Shown here piece by piece: positions 16,182 to 25,300 of a stretch of DNA of 28,191 nucleotides. Source of the stretch: JBAXLO01 sp037134755. Lineage in GTDB: Bacteria > Bacteroidota > Bacteroidia > Bacteroidales > JACABE01. Made by a program: the position numbers and the translations under genes. The DNA lies in contig JBAXLO010000036.1 in the NCBI GenBank assembly GCA_037134755.1, positions 1 to 28,191 on the forward strand, written 5' to 3'. Numbering within the stretch: the first letter of the stretch is position 1; the number at the start of each line of letters is the position of its first letter. The notes below the pieces were generated by a model that worked only from the letters and a program-made list of their open reading frames with translations, did not search any database and had not been told where the DNA came from.

Positions 16182-16200
16182 TCCTATCTATATGATAGGA
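16182..16200. other. Small perfect hairpin upstream of the folded leader
   Basis: Arms TCCTATC / GATAGGA with a five-base loop TATAT. It lies 168 bases before the giant gene and 39 bases before the possible leader peptide. Confidence 0.5.
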
Positions 16201-16238
16201 TTTGAATTGTAAATTAAGAATAACTAATAATAATAATT

Positions 16239-16294
16239 ATGAAACATACTATACCCCATTCACCACCGTAGATATACATCTATAGTGTTTCCCC
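16239..16294 (+). promoter_or_regulatory. Folded 5' leader with possible ten-codon leader peptide
   Basis: This short stretch has more C than its A/T-rich surroundings. Outer arms GAAACA (16241-16246) + CTA and TAG + TGTTTC (16283-16291) pair, with a two-base bulge. An inner hairpin TAGAT/ATCTA (16269-16282) with loop ATAC fits inside. ATG at 16239 opens a frame MKHTIPHSPP that stops at TAG 16269-16271, which is the first part of the inner stem. CCCC occurs at 16254 and 16291. The arrangement (short peptide ending in Pro-Pro at the foot of a hairpin, about 75 bases before the main ATG) resembles a translational or attenuation leader; this is inference. Confidence 0.4.
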
Positions 16295-16367
16295 AGCAAT
16301 TTTAATATAATAACAGATAAAATATAAGCAACAATATTATTCAATTTTTTAATTAATTTATTTACAT

Positions 16368-19300
16368 ATGAAAAAATTTAACATTCTTTCAAGTTTAAAG
16401 ATCTCTATAAAGAGAACAAAGGGCTTAAGAGCATTAATACCTTCATTTATGTTAGTATTGATGCTTGCTTTTGCAAGCAAAAGTATTGGGCAGACTGCAA
16501 GTTATGTTGCAGCTAGCTTTACAACAACAGGTAACAGTACATGGGTTTGCCCTACCGGTGTTACATCAGTTGTTGTTGAATGTATAGGTGCCGGTGGTGG
16601 CGGAGGCGGAACAAGTGCAGCTACTACAGGTGGTAGTGGTGGCGCCGGTGGTTCCTACTCAAAATCTGTATTAACAGTTGTGCCCGGGACAACATACTAC
16701 TTAACCGTAGGTACTGGTGGAACAGCAGGTTCTAATACAGGTGGCAACGGTGGTACTGGTGGTAACTCCTTTTTTGGTAATTCAGTAGCCGGAACCCAAA
16801 CAGGTGCTACCTGTGCGGCAGTGGGTGGTGCAGGCGGAAATGGAAGCACTGCCGGTAATGGTATAGCTTCCGGTTCTACAACAGGTAATGTTGGATCTTT
16901 ATTTTGGGCAGGTGGAAACGGAGGAACAGCCGTTGGTGCTTTAGGAGTAACTAGTAGTGGTGGCGGTGGCGGTGGTGCCGGTAGTGCATCTGTAGGAGGT
17001 AATTCTACGACTACTACAGCAGGTACAGGTGGTACAGGAACTTTAACAGGTGGTGCTGGCGCAGTAGGGAAATCAGCTAGTGGTGCAGGAGCAGTAGGTA
17101 CTCAACCAGGCGGTGGCGGTGGCGGTGGCTACAGAACTAGTTCTACAGCAAGAGCAGGTGGTGCAGGTGGTGCAGGTAAAATTGTAATTAACGTTCCTTA
17201 TACACCTATTTCTTCTTTTCCATGGACTGAAAACTTTGATGGTATGTCAAGTATAGGTTCAGGTATTGTTCCAACTTATTGGTCAACAACAACAGGAACT
17301 TATGCATGGGCTTCAATGAATGCATCATCTACAACTTATAATCTTCCTTATTCTACACCTAATTATATGTCGATTCAATATAGCAATACTACTGCAAGTT
17401 CATTATGGGCTCCGGCATTTCAATTAACAGCAGGTATTACTTATGTATATTCATTTTATTATAATACAAATGGTACTTCTTCATCATACATAGGATTTAC
17501 CGGAACAGCATTGGTAAATTCAAGCCCAACAGCAACTGGTTCTACACCACTTGGTACATTTATAACGGCCACACAAGGAACAGCAGCATATACGCAATAT
17601 ACTGTAAATTATACACCAGCAACATCAGGTATTTATTACTTTGGTATTAATGTTTCAGCTACAAGTGCTCCCTGGTATTTAGGTGTAGATAATTTTTCTT
17701 TGAAAGCATTAACACCCATTTTATCAGCAGGAACAATAACATCTTTTGGGAATGTCTGCTATGGTACTACAACTACTCCTAAAAGTTTTACTTTAACAGG
17801 AACAACTCTTACAACTGCAAATGTTACTGTAGGTCCTTTATATGGTTTTAATTTTTCTACCACAGCAGGTGGAACTTATACCCCTACACTTACCTTAACT
17901 CCTACAGCGGGTGCAATTAATCAAACGGTATATGTAGAATTTTCGCCGGATGCAACAAATCCATTTGATGGTTCTATTCCTATATCAGGAGGTGGTGCAC
18001 CAAGTATAAATGTGGCTGCAGTCGGTACAGGTGTAGATTCACCACCATCCTTAAGTTCAGGTACTGAAACTGCATTTACCGCTTCATCTGCTACGATAAC
18101 AGGAAGCACTATATCTGCTACCGGTTGTAGTGATGTTTTTGATTATGGCATTGAATGGAGTTACACTAATAATTTTACAAATGGTACTGGTACGATGGTT
18201 TCTGCTTTAACTTCAGGATCTTTAACTTCAGGATCATTGCTTGCAGGCTCATCCGGTGCTATTTTTAGTACTACTGCTACAGGATTAACTCCAGGAATTA
18301 CTTATTACTACCATGCTTATGCTACTAACGATAATAACACAAGCTACAGTAATCAAGGAAGTTTTACACTAGCTTGTGCAACACCAACAGATATTGCAGC
18401 TAGCGTTTCATCATCAAACCAAACTATCTCTACTATAAGTGGTAGCTTTACAGCAGCAGCAACTGCACCAACCGGATACCTGGTTGTAAGAACAACCGGC
18501 AATGTAATGCCTACACCATTAAATGGCACAACGTACAGTGTTGGAAGTAATGCTATCGGCTACATTGATTATGTAGGAACCAGTGCAGGTAGTTGGATGT
18601 CAACAGGGCTTACAGCAAGTACTTTGTACTATTATTGGATATTTTCATACAATACTGCAAATTGTTCGGGAGGACCTTTATATAGCATAACAGCAACTCA
18701 ATTTAATATCTCAACAACAGCATGTACTGGATTTGCAGCTACTATTTCAATTAATGGTGCAGCAGCAGTACAAGGTGTTTCTTATCCAACAATTACTTCA
18801 GCATTATCTGATTTAAGCGTTTGTGGTATTACACAGCCAACTATTCTGGAGTTAGCTTCGGACTATGTTGCAAGTGCTGAAACGTATCCAATAACATTGG
18901 GAACCTTAACAGGACAAAGTGCAACAAATACAATTACTATCCGTGAGGCTAGTGGTGTTACAGGTAAAATTATTACATCAAACAATACCATTGCAACTAT
19001 AAATATTGTTGCAGGAAGTTATTGGAAAATTGATGGACGTTCGGGAGGCTTAGGAGCAAAAGATTTGACAATTAGCAATACAAGCACTGCAACCGGAGGT
19101 TCTGCTATCAGATTTATAACTTCTTCAACTAATAATGTTGTAGAATATGTAAACCTTATAGGTAGTTATCCATCTGCAACAAGTGGTGTTGTATTATTTG
19201 GTGCAGGAAGCAACAATCATAACATAATTGATAATTGCTCAATTGATGGTAATGCAGGTGCAACAGCAGCACCAACTCTTGCTGCAAACAATGGTGTTTA

Positions 19301-22300
19301 TTCATCAGGTACATCAAATGATACAATCAGTATTACCAACTGTACTATTTTTAATACTTTTGTTAACGGTACTACCAACTGTGGTGTTCTTGTATCAAGC
19401 GGAACAGCATGGACAATAAGTGGAAACAGTTTTTATCAAACAGCTACCAGAACAACAACTACAGCTTCTTCTTATTATGGTATCTCTATTAATAATACTT
19501 CAGGTAATAATTATACAATATCTAATAACTATATAGGAGGTTCTGCTGCAAATTGTGGTAGCACTGCTATGACAATAGGAGGTACTGTAGCTAATCTTTT
19601 CCGTGGTATTGATTTTGCTGCAGGTACAACTACAGCATCTGGCATACAAGGAAATACAATAGCTAATATTAATTTTAATACTTCAAGTGGTACTTCAGCT
19701 ATTCCTGGTATTTTTGCCGGTATTTATGCATCTGCAGGTAGTGTTAATATAGGAACTGTAAATGGTAATACCATAGGTTCTACTTCAGGAACAAGTTCAA
19801 TAAGTATTACTTCAACTACTACAGCTGGTTTGATTATGGGTATTTATTCTGCATCAAATGGCAACATAAATATCGAAAAAAATAGTATTGGTTCGATAGC
19901 AGCCGGTGGTGGTGCTGCAATAGGTTATTCGTTCATGGGTATTGGTATAGCCGGAACAGCAAGCGCTACCGTATATTCAAATAATATTGGTAATTCTACT
20001 GCAAATAATATTTCATTGGGTATCAATGGTACTACTACAGCTGCCACTGCAATTTATGGTATTTACAGTACTTCTACAGGTGCAAGTGTAAGTTTTGGTA
20101 ATGCCTCAGGTACAGGAAATACTTTCCAGAATATGGCAGCCAACGGAAGTAGTACTACTTCTCAATTCTATGGTATCTATAATACAGCAGCAGTTGGGAC
20201 ATTAAATGCAAACTATAATACATTTACTGCTAATTCACTTGCAGGAGGAGGTAGTTCCACAACAACATTTTATTATGGAGCCATACTTAATGGTGGAGCA
20301 GTTACCGGTGCAATAAATATGAATTATAACTCTATTAATTCAGGAACAATATCTACAGCAACTTATACCGGTGTATTGGCTTATCTGGTAAATTTAGCAG
20401 GTGCAAGTACCTCAACATTATCTATATCTAACAATACTTTATCAAATATAGATTTTTCAGGAGCTACAGGTAGCACAAGTACTATATATGGAATATATCA
20501 TGCAACAGGTACTCCTTTAACTGAAACTATCAGTAATAATAATTTTAACAATCTTAGTTTGCAGTCAAGTGGTGCAATATATTTGATTTATAATTCTTAT
20601 GCAGCTCCTGCAAATGGAACTAAAACGATACAAAACAATGTTATTACAACTGGTTTTACACGTAAAGTAGCAGCAGCAGGTTCATTCTATTGCTATTATG
20701 ATGGAGGTGCTAACCCTGCAACAGCTTCTATAACTATTTCGGGAAATAATTTCTCAAATATTTCTACAAACACTCCAAATACTGTTTCTTATAGTTTCTA
20801 TGGTATATACAGTTATAACAGTTCATATAATCAAAGTCAGAGTGTTTATAATAACACCTTAAATAATATTTCATTTAGTGGTAATTCATCATTTTATGGT
20901 TATTATTTAAATGGTTTTGCCGGAACAGCTGGCTCTCCTAACCTTGTATATGGAAATACACTTACAAACATTACAGGTAATGGAACTGCTACATCATATG
21001 GCATGTATATTGGATCTGTATCTTTATATGTAAATGCTTATAACAATTTAATTAATAATATTACACTTACCGGTGCTGCTTCTATATACGGTATATATAA
21101 TGCAGGCGGAACAGCAATGAATTATTATCAGAATGCTGTTAATACACTCTCAAGTTTAGGTTCAGTTTGGGGTATCTATAATTCGAGTGGTACAACTGTA
21201 AATATTTATCAACACAGAAAAATAGGTGCTAATGATTATAGTATTTACGGATTATCCTCTTCAGGTGCTGCACAAACTGTTATAGGTATATATTCTTCAA
21301 GTACTACAGCTAATATATATAAGAATAAAGTTTATAATCTGACATCAACTTATAATGGAACTTATTCCGGTTATGTTTATGGGTTCTCACTTACTGGTGG
21401 TACTACTGTTAATACTTATAATAATATTATTGGTAAATTAACTGCACCTGCTGTAAGCTCTACAGAGGCTATACGTGGTATTTCAATTACCTCTTCAACT
21501 TCATCAGCAAATTATAATGTTTACAACAATACTATATATCTTAATGCAACTTCAACAGGTGCTAATTTTGGTAGTTCCGGCATTTATCACGCTACAAGTG
21601 CAACAGCTACTACTGCAGCATTGGATTTAAGGAATAATATTATAGTTAATACTTCTACAGCAACCGGTACAGGGATCTCAGCAGCATATCGCAGGTCGAG
21701 TTCTACCTTAACCAATTATGCTTCTACTTCGAATTTTAACTGTTTATTTGGAACAAATATAATGTATGATGGAGCAACAGCATTCTCTACTCTTGCACAA
21801 TATCGGGCAGCAGTAGGTTCACGTGATGCTACTTCAATTAATGAAAATCCAAATTTTATTAGTACTAATGGTTCGGATACTACTTTTTTACGTATTAGTT
21901 CAGCTACTCAAACCGGTATCGAAAGTGGTGGATCAAGCATTGTATATATAACAGACGACATTGATGGAGATATTCGCCAAGGTAATTCAAATTATCCGGC
22001 TCAGGTAAATGGTGGAGGTTCTGCTCCTGATATAGGTGCAGATGAATTTGATGGAAAACCATTTTACACTTGTGTAACTCCTACTCCAGGTAATACTTTA
22101 GCTACTTCAACCAATATATGTTTGGGAACAAATGTAGCTTTCTCATTACAAAATGTAAGTCCAGGAACAGGTATTACTTATAAATGGCAAAGTTCTTCCG
22201 ATGGTACTACATATACAAATATCTCAGGTGCCACATCTTCAACATATAGTGCTGCACCTACAGCAGCTAATTATTATCAATGTATAGTAACTTGTCAGAA

Positions 22301-25300
22301 AGATCTAACTACAGGAACCTCAACTCCGGTATTAGTTAGTTTTACAAATAATGTAGCTTCAACTACGGGTGCTTCTTTATGTGGAGTTGGAAGTGTTAAT
22401 TTACTAGCTACTGCTTCAAATGGAACATTAAAATGGTATAATACTGCTACTAATGGCACTTCTATAGGAACAGGTTCTCCTTTTACTACTCCTATTATTA
22501 GTTCAACAACAACTTATTATGTTGGTGCTGAAACATCAGTTTCTGCACCTGGTCCTGCTATTATTGGTACAGGGACTAACCTAACAAGTTCAACAAGTTA
22601 TCCTACTGTTTTTGGAGATTATTGGTATCAGAATTGGCAACAATTAGTATATACCGCTACTGAATTACAAGCACAGGGGTTAGTTGCAGGTAATATTACC
22701 TCTATTAAGTTTAATGTTAGCACACTTCCCGCTTTAGCTCCAACTGGTTTTTCAATTAGTATGGGAGCAACATCAAACTCTGTATTAACTGCTTTCCAAA
22801 CAACAGGTTTAACTAATGTTTATAGTCCTGCTACACTTACTATGGCTACTGGATGGAATATATTTACATTGTCTACTCCTTATCTTTGGGATGGCGTTTC
22901 AAATATTTTGGTTGACCTGAGAATGACAGAGGCGTATGGATCAGCAAGTTCTACTTGTTATTATTCTACTACTACAGGTAATACTGTTCTTTATGCATAT
23001 ACATCAAGCAACAACACTAGTTTTTGGACATCAAACCCAACTCCTACTGCTTCTACTTCAAGATTAAATGCTGGATTTACAGTAATACCAAATAATTGTT
23101 CAAGTCCTCGTGTTCCTGTTGCTGCCTCTGTAATAAGCCCACCAACATTAACAATTACCGGCAATCAAACAGTTTGTAGTAATAGTATAGCTACCTTAAG
23201 TGTTACTTCAGATTTAGCTAATTATAATTCGTATGTTTGGACTCCAATAACTAATTTATATACGGATGCTGCAGCTACAATCCCTTATATTACAGGTGAG
23301 AATTCTAGTACTGTGTATGTAAAAGAAAATCAGGGAACAGCAACCACTTATACTTGTAATGCAAGTAATGTAAGTTCTCAGTGTGTAAATATTGCCACTT
23401 CAACTGTAACAACTACATCAGTGCCTGTTATTACAGCAGGTATGTTATCTACATGCTCTGGAGGTACTTCTACAATAACTACAAGCCCTGCAACTGGATA
23501 TGGTGCTTCTACTTTCCAATGGCAGAACTCTTCTGATAGTATTACTTTTACTGATATTTCTAGTGCAACTTCAATTAATTATACAACTCCAATAGTTACA
23601 GGATTAACTTATTATCATTTAATAATTAAAAATGGTGTAATTGTTTGCTCAAATTCTAATAATGTTACAGTTTTCGCTCCTCAAGTTACTTCTACAACAC
23701 CAAATAGTCGTTGTGGTATAGGAACAGTTAACTTAGCTGCAACAGGTAATGGTACATTAAATTGGTACAATGTTGCAGTGAATGGTACTAGTATAGGAAC
23801 AAGTTCTCCTTTTACTACTCCTAGCATTAATTCAAATACTACCTACTATGTAGATGCATCAATAGGAAGTGCAGCTCCTGGAAGTATGACTTTTGGAACA
23901 GGAACAACAACAACAAGTACTTCTAGTTATCCAACTTTATTCTCTGAATACGGTGGTTATCAGGATTGGCAACAACTTGTATATACTGCTGCCGAATTAC
24001 GTGCACAAGGCTTAGCTCCAGGAAATATTACATCTCTAAAATTTAATGTGGCTTCATTAAGTATATACACAAATCCATCAGCATTTACAATAAGTATAGG
24101 TTCAACTCCAAATTCTGTATTAAGCACTTTCCAAACTACAGGCTTAACTACTGTTTATGGACCTGTTTCACCTACACCAACAACCGGATGGAATACATTT
24201 ACATTTACTACACCTTATAATTGGGATGGCATTTCAAATATTTTAGTTGATATTAGGATGAAAGAAGCTTATGCTGACGCTATCAATGATGGTACTTATT
24301 ATACTGCTACATCAGGCAATACTGTTCTATACGCTTATTCTTTATCAGATAATTCCAGTTTCTGGACTTCAAACCCAACACCGACACCTTCGAATAATAG
24401 ATTTAATGCTATTTTTACAGGACAGGTGGGATCATTTTGTTATAGTTCAAGAGTACCTGTTATCGCTTCAGTAACTGCTGGTCCTGCAATAACTCCAATT
24501 GCAACTCCTGCTACTATTTGTCATGGAAGTTCTTCAACTTTATCAGTAAGTAGTAGTAACGATGGCTACACTTATTCATGGACACCAACAACAACACCAA
24601 CTAATGGTGCTTCTGTAACTGCTTCACCATTAACAAATACTGTGTATACAGTAACTGCAAATGATAATTCAGGTGGTGCAAATAATGGATGTAGTGCTAT
24701 TGCAACTGTTAATTTAACAGTTATTACACCTACTATTTCAGGTACACTAGCATTTTGTGAAGGCTCAACAACCCAACTTACAGGATCAGGTGTAGCTAAT
24801 GCAAACTCTCCATGGGTATCTGCAAGTCCATTAGTTGCATCAATAAGCAATACAGGTTTGGTTACCGGCTTAACAGGTGGCACAAGTATAATTACATATA
24901 CTGACACAAGTGGATGCCAACAAACAACAACAATTACTGTTCATTCTACTGATGCTCCTAGCTTAGCAACTGCAACGCCTTCTACTGTATGTATTGGAAG
25001 TTCGACAAATCTTAATGCTGTTTCAACAGGTAATACAATAAATTGGTATGATGCAGCAATAGGAGGGAATTTATTAGGAAGCGTAGTTAGTGGACTTAAT
25101 TTTCAAGTGACTCCTACGTCATCAACAACATATTATGCAGATGCTAATTCATCTTCAGCAGGTACTCAAACATTTGATTACTCTGGATCTATCGTAAACT
25201 GGACTGTTCCTGCTAATGTTACTTCTATTAATGTAACTGCTAAAGGTGCACAAGGTGGAAATGTAACCGCTGCTACAAATACTCCTGGCAAGGGTGCTGT

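Larger units (their letters stand above)
15178..16367. other. Divergent intergenic region between rmuC and giant surface-protein gene
   Basis: About 1.2 kb without a clear gene. From left to right: candidate rmuC -7 box, heptanucleotide repeat (15248-15272), 21-bp array B (15362-15655), a TATATTTG match to TAnnTTTG at 15869-15876 on plus, hairpins at 15823-15840 and 16182-16200, and a folded leader with a ten-codon frame (16239-16294). The rest is A/T-rich with nothing recognised. A 108-codon frame from ATG 15329 to 15655 is discussed under array B. Confidence 0.7.
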
